Below, one piece after another: positions 1 through 8,609 of a DNA stretch of 64,000 bases; position 1 is the stretch's first letter, and each line of letters starts with the position of its first letter. This DNA comes from Terriglobus roseus. Its GTDB lineage: Bacteria > Acidobacteriota > Terriglobia > Terriglobales > Acidobacteriaceae. Below the pieces are notes generated by a model, which searched no databases, was not told the DNA's origin, and saw nothing but the letters and a program-made list of their open reading frames with translations. Location: the NCBI RefSeq assembly GCF_900102185.1, contig NZ_LT629690.1, positions 3,596,001-3,660,000 of the forward strand, in the 5' to 3' direction. A program made the position numbers and the translations under genes.

Positions 1-2
1 TT

Positions 3-65
3 GACTACGCTCAGATACTGAGTTCGTTCGGACTTGCAGTCGCCGCGATCAATGTCATTAAATAG
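3..65 (+). CDS. C-terminal end of an unidentified protein (partial)
   Basis: Frame 3 is open from the window edge to a TAG at 63-65 and encodes 20 residues (DYAQILSSFGLAVAAINVIK). The hydrophobic tail could be the end of a membrane or export protein. It is followed by a 15-bp inverted repeat and then by a glycosyltransferase, so an exopolysaccharide gene is likely by position, but nothing in these residues identifies it. It could also be chance open frame. Confidence 0.35.
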   Translation, partial: DYAQILSSFGLAVAAINVIK

Positions 66-88
66 TTCTGATGTATCGCATGGAGGAG

Positions 89-136
89 ATAGAGCTAACT
101 ATTTCTCAAGCTAGGCTTATCAATAGTTAGCTCTAT
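89..136. repeat. Perfect 15-bp inverted repeat, possible terminator or operator
   Basis: ATAGAGCTAACTATT at 89-103 is repeated in exact inverse complement at 122-136, with an 18-base spacer. It follows the partial gene ending at 65 and precedes the glycosyltransferase starting at 213. The stem is AT-rich and lacks a clear T-run after it, so it may be a weak terminator, an mRNA-end structure or a protein-binding site. Confidence 0.6.
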
Positions 137-212
137 GCTCAGCTCTTTCTGATTTCAAAGCTTTGTCGCATGCACGAGCAGGATCAATCTCTCAACATAT
201 GCAGCCCGCACA

Positions 213-1169
213 ATGACAACACCACCGCTTTCTTGCAACGGTATCCTTGCGGTTGTTGTGGTCTACAAGACACAGCCCGCGGATTGTCTGAGCATGATCA
301 CTCTAATGGCCTCGATAGCGAACCTGCCCGCAGGCTCTCCGCCGGTCTCAGTGATAGTCGCTGACAACACTCCAAATGGCCAGCAAATCAAACAGCTGCC
401 AAACTTGGTCCGATACACAGCATACGAAGGTAATCCCGGTTTGGCGCGCCCTTACAACGATGCGTTGCTACAGGCAGAGTTGGGCGGCTTCGGATGGTTG
501 CTCACATTGGATCAGGACACATCGCTTCCAGGCACGTTTCTGAGAGACATGTTAGGAGCCGCCAGAACGTATCAGGGCGACTCAACCGTCGCCGCGATTG
601 TCCCCCGCATCGTCGACGGTCAGCGCGTTATCTCTCCGTTTCGTTATGTCGGTGGATTCCTCCCAATTGTGTATTCCACGAACAAGTCGGGCCTTGTCGG
701 GCCTCATGCATCGGCGCTGAATTCCGCGTCGCTCCTTCGCGTGAGCGCTCTCCGTGAACTGGGCGGATATGATGAAAGTTTTCCGCTACATAACAGCGAT
801 ACCCGGCTCTATCAACAACTGAACGAAGCGGGGAAACGGATTGCAGTAGCGGCTCATGTCGTGGTGCCGCATGAGCTTTCCATCCTGGACCGTGAAAACA
901 GAATGTCGCCGGAACGCTATCGACGGATGCTCGAAGATGAATGCGAGTTCTGGGATAGCCACATGGGAATGCTCGGCCGAATGGAGCGACTAGTACGCCT
1001 AGTCGGACGCTATTGCAAAGGAATCCTCTCTGGCGAACAGGTCATGTTTCAGCGTGTGACTTTGGAGGAATTACGTCGACGCCTACTGACCCGCAGGACC
1101 AATCGCATTCGCCGTCACCTTTCGAACCTAGCGCAGATAGGTCAGTCACTGTTACCCCCTAAGCAATGA
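213..1169 (+). CDS. Glycosyltransferase family 2, rhamnosyltransferase-like
   Basis: Predicted cytoplasmic or membrane-associated GT-A transferase that adds one sugar from a nucleotide donor to a growing polysaccharide unit. The 318-residue protein opens with the GT2 strand ILAVVVVYKT (about residues 11-20), has VIVADNT at about 48-53, and a metal-binding DQD at 100-102 after WLLTL. The layout resembles dTDP-rhamnosyltransferases of the RfbF/WbbL type, but the donor cannot be read from sequence. There is no signal peptide or obvious membrane helix. The ribosome site before the ATG is weak. The neighbouring GT4 gene on the opposite strand converges on it. Confidence 0.85.
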   Translation: MTTPPLSCNGILAVVVVYKTQPADCLSMITLMASIANLPAGSPPVSVIVADNTPNGQQIKQLPNLVRYTAYEGNPGLARPYNDALLQAELGGFGWLLTLDQDTSLPGTFLRDMLGAARTYQGDSTVAAIVPRIVDGQRVISPFRYVGGFLPIVYSTNKSGLVGPHASALNSASLLRVSALRELGGYDESFPLHNSDTRLYQQLNEAGKRIAVAAHVVVPHELSILDRENRMSPERYRRMLEDECEFWDSHMGMLGRMERLVRLVGRYCKGILSGEQVMFQRVTLEELRRRLLTRRTNRIRRHLSNLAQIGQSLLPPKQ

Positions 1170-1199
1170 CCAGCGAACAATGCCAATAGATCGCTTACC

Positions 1200-2327
1200 T
1201 CACCTTGAGTACAGCGCACTGTAAACAGCAGCTGTCTGAGTTGCAGCACGCTCCCACGTGAACTTCGCTGCCTGTTCCGGCCCTTTCTCCCTGAGCCCCG
1301 CCGCTAGCACAGGATCTCCCATCACGGCCTCGATGGCTTTCGTGATCGCTCGCGTGTCCTTCGGATCAATTAACAACGCAGCATCTCCTGCAACTTCTGG
1401 CAAGGAAGATACATCACTCGTAATCGTTGGCACCCCACACGCTAAAGCCTCGAGCACAGGCAAGCCAAAACCTTCATAAAGTGATGGATACACAAATAGG
1501 TCGGATCCGGCGATTAGAACTGGCTTCTCCTCTTCTGCGACATACCCCGTAAATATCACCCGATCTTCCAGGCCAAAAGCATGAACGAGGTCAGTGAGGT
1601 GTTCCTGCTTCCAACCCATCATGCCGGCAATTACCAGTGATGTTGTTGGCAATGCGGAAGCTAGACTCGCGAAGGCTTCAACGAGCCTTTCGAGGTTCTT
1701 ACGAGGCTCAACTGTTCCAACGTATAAAATGTAGCGCTCTGGCAGCCCATACTTGACGCATAAAGGTTCAATTTGTGTTCTATCAATCAGGGGATGAAAA
1801 GCCGGACTTTTACCGTGATAAACAACTGTCGAAAGCCCCCGAGGAGGCCCTAAATGGGAGACAAAATCTTCTTGCGCAGAACGCGACACAAAAATGAGGC
1901 CATCGCTCCATTTTTGTGCTCGGCGAATGAAAAATCTGTAGTACCTCAATTTGATGCCAATATGTACCTCTGGCATAGATAACGAAGTCATGTCGTGGAT
2001 TGTGACCGCAGACTTAGCACCGAACCGAAAAATCGGGAATGAGTAATGCAGAGAATGCACTACGTCAACCCGGTATTTACGGATCAAAAAAGGCAGTACA
2101 GTTTGTTCGAAGATAATACGTAAAGGAACTTTTCGCAGAAAGCGAGAGGGCATCCTCAACACGGTTACAGCAGCGGGATAATAAGCGAGATCGGGATCGT
2201 CATCTTGCACAACCAGATATAGTTGCACCAGGTTGCTCGCAACGAGGCCGTCAATCAGCTCTTTGCCATAAACGCCGACTCCTGCCTTCCTCTTCGTAAG
2301 ACCTGTCGCATCGATCAAAACTCTCAT
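1200..2327 (-). CDS. Glycosyltransferase family 4 (GT-B fold)
   Basis: Predicted retaining glycosyltransferase of the polysaccharide locus. The 375-residue protein has the N-terminal Rossmann half beginning MRVLIDATGL with a glycine-rich KAGVGVYGKEL stretch at 14-24. The C-terminal donor-binding half contains YVGTVEPRKN at 202-211 and the E-x7-E type motif EGFGLPVLEA at 285-294. This matches mannosyl- or glucosyltransferases of the WbaZ/MtfB type. It converges with the preceding GT2 gene. Donor and acceptor are unknown. Confidence 0.87.
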   Translation of the reverse strand: MRVLIDATGLTKRKAGVGVYGKELIDGLVASNLVQLYLVVQDDDPDLAYYPAAVTVLRMPSRFLRKVPLRIIFEQTVLPFLIRKYRVDVVHSLHYSFPIFRFGAKSAVTIHDMTSLSMPEVHIGIKLRYYRFFIRRAQKWSDGLIFVSRSAQEDFVSHLGPPRGLSTVVYHGKSPAFHPLIDRTQIEPLCVKYGLPERYILYVGTVEPRKNLERLVEAFASLASALPTTSLVIAGMMGWKQEHLTDLVHAFGLEDRVIFTGYVAEEEKPVLIAGSDLFVYPSLYEGFGLPVLEALACGVPTITSDVSSLPEVAGDAALLIDPKDTRAITKAIEAVMGDPVLAAGLREKGPEQAAKFTWERAATQTAAVYSALYSR

Positions 2328-2424
2328 AGAGCCAAGCCATTCTGCCTTCGTCCCTCCATAGGTATGGCCGAAGGCAGAAATAGAGAGGTATTTAGGCGTG
2401 TTTCACTTGGACACTCCACGCAGA

Positions 2425-3309
2425 TCAAATCAGCTTCTGCTCCTCACCGTCGGCCTTGTCTGCGTCGGTCTTGTTGTAGACATGCTTATTTTCAACGACA
2501 CCCTTCTTAAAGACCTTGCGTAATCCCTGTCGCAACGCGATGTCGCCTTGCAAAAGAAGATCGCGGACAGGCTGCTCTGGACGACCGCGAAACGAAGTCA
2601 CATGGAAGTACTCGTGATTCTCGAGCGGCTGATCCGAAAAATAGTAATTTGAAACGCAGCAACGAGACCGATCCACAGTTACCTCGCTGACAGAATGCCA
2701 ACTCTTCTCGTGCGTGGCCATAAGGGCTAGCCGATTGAAGTGGCTCGTGATCTCGCGAGGACTCCCTTTGGGACCGTCGTCCCACAACTCCAGGTTGCCG
2801 CCTTGCTCATGACTCCAATCGGGGGTCACGTAATAGAGGAGGTTTAGAACTCGATAGCGCTCACGATCCTTATCGTGGGAATTATCTAAGTGAGGATTGA
2901 GAAAGTTACCATGCGCCATAAGGCTGATGCCACCCGCGTACAGGCGGTCATCAGGAACCATACCCTGAATACCGGTTATCTCTGTAACGATTTGTACGAT
3001 GCGAGGATCCTGAAAGGCATAGATAATCTCTTCCAGCACAGGAGCATAGCGGTCCATCTGAGCAGCGACGTATTTGTTTTCGCGCATGCTCTTCTTCAAC
3101 GTCATAGTGCTCTTGTCAGGAAATGCCTGAACAATTTCCAATGCCAATTCTGTCGGCAACAGATTATCGATGTAGCAGCTCTGGACAACATGCTTTGGGA
3201 AGTCTTCACGTAAACGTGGAAATTCTTCCTGGAGCCGGGCAAGAATAAGGGAAGCGTACTCTTCGCGATTCAACATGGGCTTCTGAAGGATCCTTGAAAC
3301 TTCCTTCAT
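2425..3309 (-). CDS. 2OG-Fe(II) oxygenase family protein
   Basis: Predicted non-heme iron dioxygenase that uses 2-oxoglutarate and O2 to hydroxylate a substrate. In the 294-residue protein the iron triad is visible as H140-L-D142 (PHLDNSHD) with a distal histidine in SWHSVSEV near 205. A downstream arginine near 214-216 could bind 2-oxoglutarate. The ATG at 3309 is preferred over an upstream TTG at 3336 because AGGTG lies five bases before it. It sits between glycosyltransferase and Wzz genes, so the substrate may be a sugar, lipid or protein of the polysaccharide pathway; this is inference from position. Confidence 0.8.
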   Translation of the reverse strand: MKEVSRILQKPMLNREEYASLILARLQEEFPRLREDFPKHVVQSCYIDNLLPTELALEIVQAFPDKSTMTLKKSMRENKYVAAQMDRYAPVLEEIIYAFQDPRIVQIVTEITGIQGMVPDDRLYAGGISLMAHGNFLNPHLDNSHDKDRERYRVLNLLYYVTPDWSHEQGGNLELWDDGPKGSPREITSHFNRLALMATHEKSWHSVSEVTVDRSRCCVSNYYFSDQPLENHEYFHVTSFRGRPEQPVRDLLLQGDIALRQGLRKVFKKGVVENKHVYNKTDADKADGEEQKLI

Positions 3310-3528
3310 TGAACACCTGTGGACTCTGACAGTCAATCACCGCAGGTTCCATCAGACGCTGCAAGCACAGCGTCAGCCTCACGTACACACTTCCTCGTTG
3401 TTCTTCAGCAAGTACTGATGCTTTCAGGAAGTGCCAAGGTGAGAGAAGTATCTCTGGCCTGTCGCGTAGGGCTTTTCATAGCCGTAAAGGCTTCGCCTCA
3501 GACGATGGTAGATTAGGGTAATAAGCGG

Positions 3529-4776
3529 ATGAGGAATGAAGTCGGGGTTGCAGCGGACGACAAAATAATGGGAGAGCGAAGCATAATCGAGGATCCTGAG
3601 GTTGCCTCAAAGACACCGACACTTGATCTTTTTTTGCTTCTTGCAGCCCGGAAGCGCTTAATCGCCGTAGTCACTGCGGGCGCGATGGCCATCGCTGTTG
3701 TATTTACGCTTTTCATGAAGCCAATTTATACAGCTAGCGCCACAATCTTGCCCCCCCAAACGCCCCAATCCTCGCTTTCGTCGATGTTGGGTCAGCTTGG
3801 ATCTCTATCGGGGTTGGGCGGTTCTGGTGGCCTCTTGAAGAACCCTGCAGACATGTATATTGGCATCCTTCAGGGGCGGACTGTCAGCGATCGGGTCATC
3901 GATCATTTCCACCTGCAACAGCGGTGGAAGCTGAAAAATATGACACCAACTCGTCTGACACTGGCTGAAACAGCGCAGTTTGAGTCGTCAAAAGACGGCA
4001 TGATCAGGCTTTCGTTCAAAGACCATGATCCGCAGTTTGCGAGCGACGTGACGAATTTTTATGTGGACGCGCTTTACGATGTCAATTCCTCTCTTGCGAT
4101 CACGGAGGCGGCTCAACGGCGACTTTTTTTCGAAAAACAACTGGATGAGGAAAAAGCAGCGCTGAGTGCAGCCGAAGAGGATCTGAAAAAGACTCAGCAA
4201 AAGACCGGCATCCTCACCATCGCTGGACAGACGGAACTTGCGGTGCGTAATGTTGCGCAGATTCGCGCAGAGATCTCCGCTCACGAGGTTGAGTTGCAGG
4301 GCCTTCGCACCTATGCCGCAGAGAACAACCCGGACGTCACGCGCATTGCTCACGAATTGCAGACTCTACGAACGCAGCTAGCGGCACAGGAAGAAAATCA
4401 GAAGAATACTGCGATTGGGGACACCGAGATTTCGACCAGCCAAGTACCGGTGGGTGGTTTGGAGTACGCGAGAAAGTTCCGTGAGGTGAAGTATCACGAG
4501 ACCCTCTTCGATCTGCTTTCACGCCAATACGAAGCTGCACGGATCGATGAAGCAAAATCTGCTCCCATCATTCAAGTAGTGGATCGAGCCGTCCCCCCCG
4601 ATCAGAAGTCTGGACCTCACCGCACCTTGATTGTTGTGGGGATGGGGCTGGTTGGTTTTTTCCTTAGCTGTGCCTGGATTATGTTGCAGGGTGCTCTTTC
4701 CAGAGCAAAGCAACAACCAGTGCTGGCGGAAAAGCTGCAGTTGCTGCATAGTTTCTTTCCTTGGCTGCCGCTTTGA
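3529..4776 (+). CDS. Wzz/GumC-type polysaccharide chain-length determinant
   Basis: Predicted inner-membrane polysaccharide co-polymerase that sets chain length and helps export. The 415-residue protein has the family's two-helix layout: TM1 at about 43-63, a periplasmic part with a Gly/Ser/Leu-rich loop (about 85-105) and a long coiled-coil stretch (about 190-300), then TM2 at about 366-387. The conserved first periplasmic segment reads KPIYTASATILPP. No C-terminal BY-kinase domain is present, so a separate kinase or none would be used. A second ATG at 3568 is a possible alternative start. Confidence 0.9.
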   Translation: MRNEVGVAADDKIMGERSIIEDPEVASKTPTLDLFLLLAARKRLIAVVTAGAMAIAVVFTLFMKPIYTASATILPPQTPQSSLSSMLGQLGSLSGLGGSGGLLKNPADMYIGILQGRTVSDRVIDHFHLQQRWKLKNMTPTRLTLAETAQFESSKDGMIRLSFKDHDPQFASDVTNFYVDALYDVNSSLAITEAAQRRLFFEKQLDEEKAALSAAEEDLKKTQQKTGILTIAGQTELAVRNVAQIRAEISAHEVELQGLRTYAAENNPDVTRIAHELQTLRTQLAAQEENQKNTAIGDTEISTSQVPVGGLEYARKFREVKYHETLFDLLSRQYEAARIDEAKSAPIIQVVDRAVPPDQKSGPHRTLIVVGMGLVGFFLSCAWIMLQGALSRAKQQPVLAEKLQLLHSFFPWLPL

Positions 4777-5160
4777 CTCCTGGCTAGCCACGATGCGGAA
4801 CCTCACCATCGTCGGATTCATCTACTGTCTTTGCAAGACAAATCCGGCTGGCATTCCGTTCTATTTGCAGCCCATTCCATCTGCTCTTCGCGGCTCTTTC
4901 TCGTCCTGTCGGCTGTATGAGGTTGGCCTCGATGAACCGATTGGGCCAGAGGTTATTACGCCCGTAGATCCAGAGACGCGTTAGTCATTAGGAATTGTAA
5001 TTACCTCTTACTTGGGGCCTTTCCGAAAAAAGGCCAAGCTTGGCACGTGTTTGTGCAGCATCTTAAACAAATAACTGACACGTATAGTTACTCCCCCCTA
5101 CAAGCCAGTAGCATTTCGGGGCGGTTGAGAGTAACCAGTGACGAACAAAAGAAGGCGAAC
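4777..5160. other. Intergenic stretch with one terminator-like hairpin
   Basis: No convincing gene. The open frames here are continuations of other frames and resemble no family I know. A GGCCTTT/AAAGGCC hairpin lies at 5012-5039. The in-frame extension of the next gene into this stretch is not favoured because a good ribosome site precedes the ATG at 5161. Confidence 0.5.
5012..5039. terminator. Terminator-like hairpin after wzz-like gene
   Basis: GGCCTTT pairs with AAAGGCC around a CCGAAA loop. The stem extends outward with TTGG/CCAA across a two-base bulge. The bases after it are only moderately T-rich, so termination strength is uncertain. Confidence 0.4.
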
Positions 5161-5883
5161 ATGACGTTGAGAGCGACGACAGAAGAACCACTTGTTTCAA
5201 TCATTACGGTGGTATTTAACGCACGAGAAGAACTGAAAGCATTGATTCTCAGTGTGCTGCCACTCAAGACTGAAGAGGTCGAACTCATCGTCATCGACGG
5301 CGGATCCCAGGACGGCACTGTCGAATATCTCAACTCCGTTCATGAAATCGACTATTGGCATAGCGAACCTGACCGGGGAATATACGACGCCATGAATAAG
5401 GCTATCGCGCATGCCCAGGGGACGTATCTCCTCCACCTGAACGCCGGGGATCGCCTCTTAGAACTACCGTTGAACATATTGAGACAGGCGCGCACTAACC
5501 AGTTGGACATTCTGGCATTCCGCGTAGCTCTCGATAACGGTCGCAACTTTCAGCCTACTTATGGGTACGGATTGACGTTTTCCAATACGCTGCACCATCA
5601 AGGAACATTCTTTCGAAGGAGCGTGTTCCCTGGGTACGACGATCAATACCGTATTTTTGCCGATTTCGATGCGAATCAGCGAATGGCGATAAGAGGAGAC
5701 AAGGCTAGAATCTACAACAATGTCGTCGCTTATCACGCAACGGACGGAGTCTCAAACCAGAACACAGTTAAGGCGAAGGAAGAGTTCTTAAAGGTGATTG
5801 AAAGAAATCATGGTCGTAAGGCGCGCCTCATAGCCAAATGCTTTGGTAAATGGCGCGGCTTACGGGCGCGCCTTGGTATCTGA
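5161..5883 (+). CDS. Glycosyltransferase family 2, WcaE-like
   Basis: Predicted GT-A glycosyltransferase of 240 residues. It shows VSIITVVFNA at 12-21, VIDGGSQDGT at 44-53 and the nucleotide-metal region LHLNAGD at 91-97, plus EPDRGIYDAMNKAI at 69-82, a pattern typical of colanic-acid WcaE-like enzymes. The start at 5161 is chosen because AGAAGG lies just upstream and the fold begins 11 residues later; an upstream start at 5047 would add 38 residues with no family match. The sugar it transfers cannot be told. Confidence 0.83.
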   Translation: MTLRATTEEPLVSIITVVFNAREELKALILSVLPLKTEEVELIVIDGGSQDGTVEYLNSVHEIDYWHSEPDRGIYDAMNKAIAHAQGTYLLHLNAGDRLLELPLNILRQARTNQLDILAFRVALDNGRNFQPTYGYGLTFSNTLHHQGTFFRRSVFPGYDDQYRIFADFDANQRMAIRGDKARIYNNVVAYHATDGVSNQNTVKAKEEFLKVIERNHGRKARLIAKCFGKWRGLRARLGI

Positions 5884-6302
5884 CTCTCCGGATGGACCAC
5901 TCAGATCACTATCTATTAAGTTCCGGGAAATCTATGAAGCACAGGTGCCATGTTGACAGAAGAGGCTCTGAATCCGGATGCCTATATGTCCAACTGAAAC
6001 CACCGAGTGACGACTCAATAACGAAACCTTCCGCCGCCTGCTCCTCGCTTAAAACTGCATGACTTTCTGAATCTGCGACGCAATCACGGTGTTAGATATA
6101 AGAAGGCCGCTCCCCAGAATCACTCCAACAGATTCGACTGTCCGCACAGAATAGATCGAGAAGTTCACTGTCGTATCGATACGGTGCGGCTCGAAACATC
6201 CAATCCCAGAATTGGTTCGAGCATCAGCGACCTTCTCCTTGACATCACGTAAAATGAAGGTTGTTGGCTTGTGTCGTTTGGGTCGCACAAGCACCGCTTT
6301 CT
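5884..6302. other. Intergenic stretch of about 420 bases, no gene seen
   Basis: Short open frames exist on both strands (for example 6049-6294 minus), but none has family character, a good ribosome site or coding-like composition. It presumably holds the promoter of the next glycosyltransferase. I see no strong hairpin. Confidence 0.4.
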
Positions 6303-7253
6303 ATGAGCCTTCCTTCTTACAGCTGCCAAACGCCTGTCGCCTTTTTTGTCTTCAATCGTCCAGAACTGACACGTAAAGTATTCGACCGTATTCGGGAGAT
6401 GCGGCCGAAAAGACTACTTGTAATCGCAGACGGACCGCGTGGCACGAAGCTCGGAGAAGCTCAATCGTGTAAACAGGTTAGAGAAATTGCGACGACGGTC
6501 GACTGGCCCTGCATTGTCGAGACCAACTTCGCGCCCGAAAATATGGGCTGTCGTGGACGTTTGACGAGCGGGTTGAAGTGGGTGTTCGAGCAAACCGAAG
6601 AGGCAATCATTCTCGAAGACGACGTCTTACCTGACCCGACCTTCTTCCGGTTCTGCGACGAAATGCTGGAGCATTACCGTGATGATCCACGCGTCTCCAT
6701 GATCACAGGGTTCAACATAGTGCAGGACCGCACCGCGACACCAGACAGCTATTACTTCTCTGGACTAACGCATATCTGGGGCTGGGCGACATGGAGACGT
6801 GCTTGGAAGACCTACGACGAGCAAATCACCAGTTGGCCTGCAGTAAAGGCATCCGGGCTAATGGCTGAGATGTTTCCCCAGGCCGACCATCGTGAACACT
6901 GGACCCGCATTTTTGATGAGATGTACAACGGAACGGGTCCAAACACATGGGACTTGCAATGGGTGTATACGAATTTGATTCATAACGCCCTATCTATAGC
7001 TCCAGGCGTGAACCTTGTTGACAACATTGGGTTCGGGCCGAATGCAACACACACCATCTTTGAAGCTGATGCGCCACGCCTCCCTGTCCATCCGTTGCAG
7101 TTTCCATTACGGCATCCGCCGGCGATGGTTCCATTGCGCCAGTTGGACCTGCTAGATCAAGATCGCAGCGGATGGGGCAAGCTGTCGCTTCTCATGCGAA
7201 TACGCCGAAAGATTCTCAGGCAATGGTTCGCACGACGTGGCGCCAGCCGTTAA
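6303..7253 (+). CDS. GT-A fold glycosyltransferase-like protein
   Basis: Predicted nucleotide-sugar-dependent transferase of 316 residues. The N-terminus has VAFFVFNRPELTRKVFDRIR, the acidic metal motif is LEDDVLPD around 104-111, and WGWATWRRAW follows near 157-166. These are features of a GT2-related family common in O-antigen and exopolysaccharide clusters. The ATG at 6303 is preferred; an in-frame TTG at 6261 would add 14 unsupported residues. It stands alone between two long spacers. Specificity is unknown. Confidence 0.78.
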   Translation: MSLPSYSCQTPVAFFVFNRPELTRKVFDRIREMRPKRLLVIADGPRGTKLGEAQSCKQVREIATTVDWPCIVETNFAPENMGCRGRLTSGLKWVFEQTEEAIILEDDVLPDPTFFRFCDEMLEHYRDDPRVSMITGFNIVQDRTATPDSYYFSGLTHIWGWATWRRAWKTYDEQITSWPAVKASGLMAEMFPQADHREHWTRIFDEMYNGTGPNTWDLQWVYTNLIHNALSIAPGVNLVDNIGFGPNATHTIFEADAPRLPVHPLQFPLRHPPAMVPLRQLDLLDQDRSGWGKLSLLMRIRRKILRQWFARRGASR

Positions 7254-7446
7254 CTCTGTTTCCCAATAGTCCGCAACACACTTTCGCGGCGATGCTGAAC
7301 AGGAATTAAACGGCCACCGCAGATTCAGTTTTCTAAATGCGTCAGAAGCTAAGCAGCGCTCGATAAAGAAACCAATATTGGCGAAGGAGAAACTCCATGA
7401 TCGAACGTGTTGGTCAGCGGCTTATTCGACCATGAATCCTGCGATG

Positions 7447-8427
7447 TTAGCTATTCCGCTCTTCGCGAAGCAGCCCCAACTCTGCATCAAGCATAGCGGC
7501 AATCACATCCTGCATATAGTACTTCGGACGCCACCCAAGCCCCACAGCTGCCTTGCTGACATTCACCTTGTTATGGGCGATGTCAGTGGGACGGATCAGT
7601 TCGGGATCAAGAGTCACAAACTCCTGCCAATCCCTATCGATCAGACGATAGGCCGTTGCTACGAATTCTGTCAGGGTGTGACTGCGGCCAGTGGCGATGA
7701 GGTAGTCGGCAGGGGCATCTTGAGCGAGCATCCGTGCAATAGCGTCCACATAATCCGGTGCCCATCCCCAATCGCGCTCAATATTGAGATTACCGAGAGA
7801 CAGCCGCTCGTTTCCACCCAACGCTAGCGAGGCAACGGCATGGATGATTTTGCGTGTAACGAAGCGTCGCGGACGCAGGGGAGATTCATGGTTGGAGAGA
7901 ATACCCGTACAGGCGTGCATCCCGTAGGCTTCCCGATAAGCACGAACGGTCCAAAATGCGGAAGCTTTAGCAACTGCATACGGGCTCCGCGGCCGCAGTG
8001 GTGACTCCTCATCAGCGACGTAATCGCCGGTATCGCCGAAACATTCGGTAGAGCCGGCGTTATAAAAGCGAATTTCCCGGGCGGAAAGACGAATCGCTTC
8101 CAAAAAGTTCAGGGTTCCCTGGGCGATGCTTTGCATCGTCTCGATGGGTTGTTCGTATGACAAGCCAACTGAACTTTGGCCAGCGAGGCTGAAGACTTCG
8201 TCCGGCTGGCACTGACGCAGGAGGCCAAGCGTACTTCCCAAGTCGCTAGTGTTTAGCGAGACGAGGCGCACATCCTTAAAAATATTCAAGGTATGCAGAT
8301 TGCGGAATGAGTTCATCTCCGCGTCTCGTGAGCTTCCCCATACCTCGTACCCCTTTCTGAGCAGAAGCTGAGCAAGGTAGGCTCCGTCTTGTCCCGAAAT
8401 ACCACAGATCAGGGCGCGTCGGCTCAC
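7447..8427 (-). CDS. gmd: GDP-mannose 4,6-dehydratase
   Basis: Predicted NADP-dependent short-chain dehydrogenase that converts GDP-mannose to GDP-4-keto-6-deoxymannose, the precursor of GDP-fucose, GDP-rhamnose and related donors. The 326-residue protein has the cofactor motif GISGQDGAYL at 9-18, NAGSTECFG at 123-131 holding the catalytic S/T-E pair, and Y150-x3-K154. R-rich RPRRFVTRKI near 210 fits the GDP-binding part. It is somewhat shorter than classic Gmd of about 350-370. No GDP-fucose synthase lies beside it, so the final donor sugar is unclear. Confidence 0.88.
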   Translation of the reverse strand: MSRRALICGISGQDGAYLAQLLLRKGYEVWGSSRDAEMNSFRNLHTLNIFKDVRLVSLNTSDLGSTLGLLRQCQPDEVFSLAGQSSVGLSYEQPIETMQSIAQGTLNFLEAIRLSAREIRFYNAGSTECFGDTGDYVADEESPLRPRSPYAVAKASAFWTVRAYREAYGMHACTGILSNHESPLRPRRFVTRKIIHAVASLALGGNERLSLGNLNIERDWGWAPDYVDAIARMLAQDAPADYLIATGRSHTLTEFVATAYRLIDRDWQEFVTLDPELIRPTDIAHNKVNVSKAAVGLGWRPKYYMQDVIAAMLDAELGLLREERNS

Positions 8428-8510
8428 AGAGAGTATTCCTTGGGGTGCAAGTTGAAAAGTAGATCGGCGGAGACGACGCTAGAAATCTTGTTACGCGGGA
8501 ACATCCTATT

Positions 8511-8524
8511 CTCTTTCGAAAGAG
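8511..8524. promoter_or_regulatory. Perfect 14-bp palindrome upstream of gmd
   Basis: CTCTTTCGAAAGAG is a perfect palindrome about 85 bases upstream of the gmd start and between gmd and the GT4 gene. It could be an operator for a dimeric regulator. No partner site was seen, so this is a weak assignment. Confidence 0.3.
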
Positions 8525-8609
8525 CTCATTCGTCTTGCCGATGGTACAGGATATCCGGATCCGTATCCAAATCCCTAACGAAGCTGCGACGGGGCACGGC
8601 CAGGCAAAT

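Noticed and set aside
4631-4984. Cys-rich frame overlapping the end of the Wzz-like gene
   Set aside because: It starts inside the real gene in another frame and shows no homology or ribosome site.
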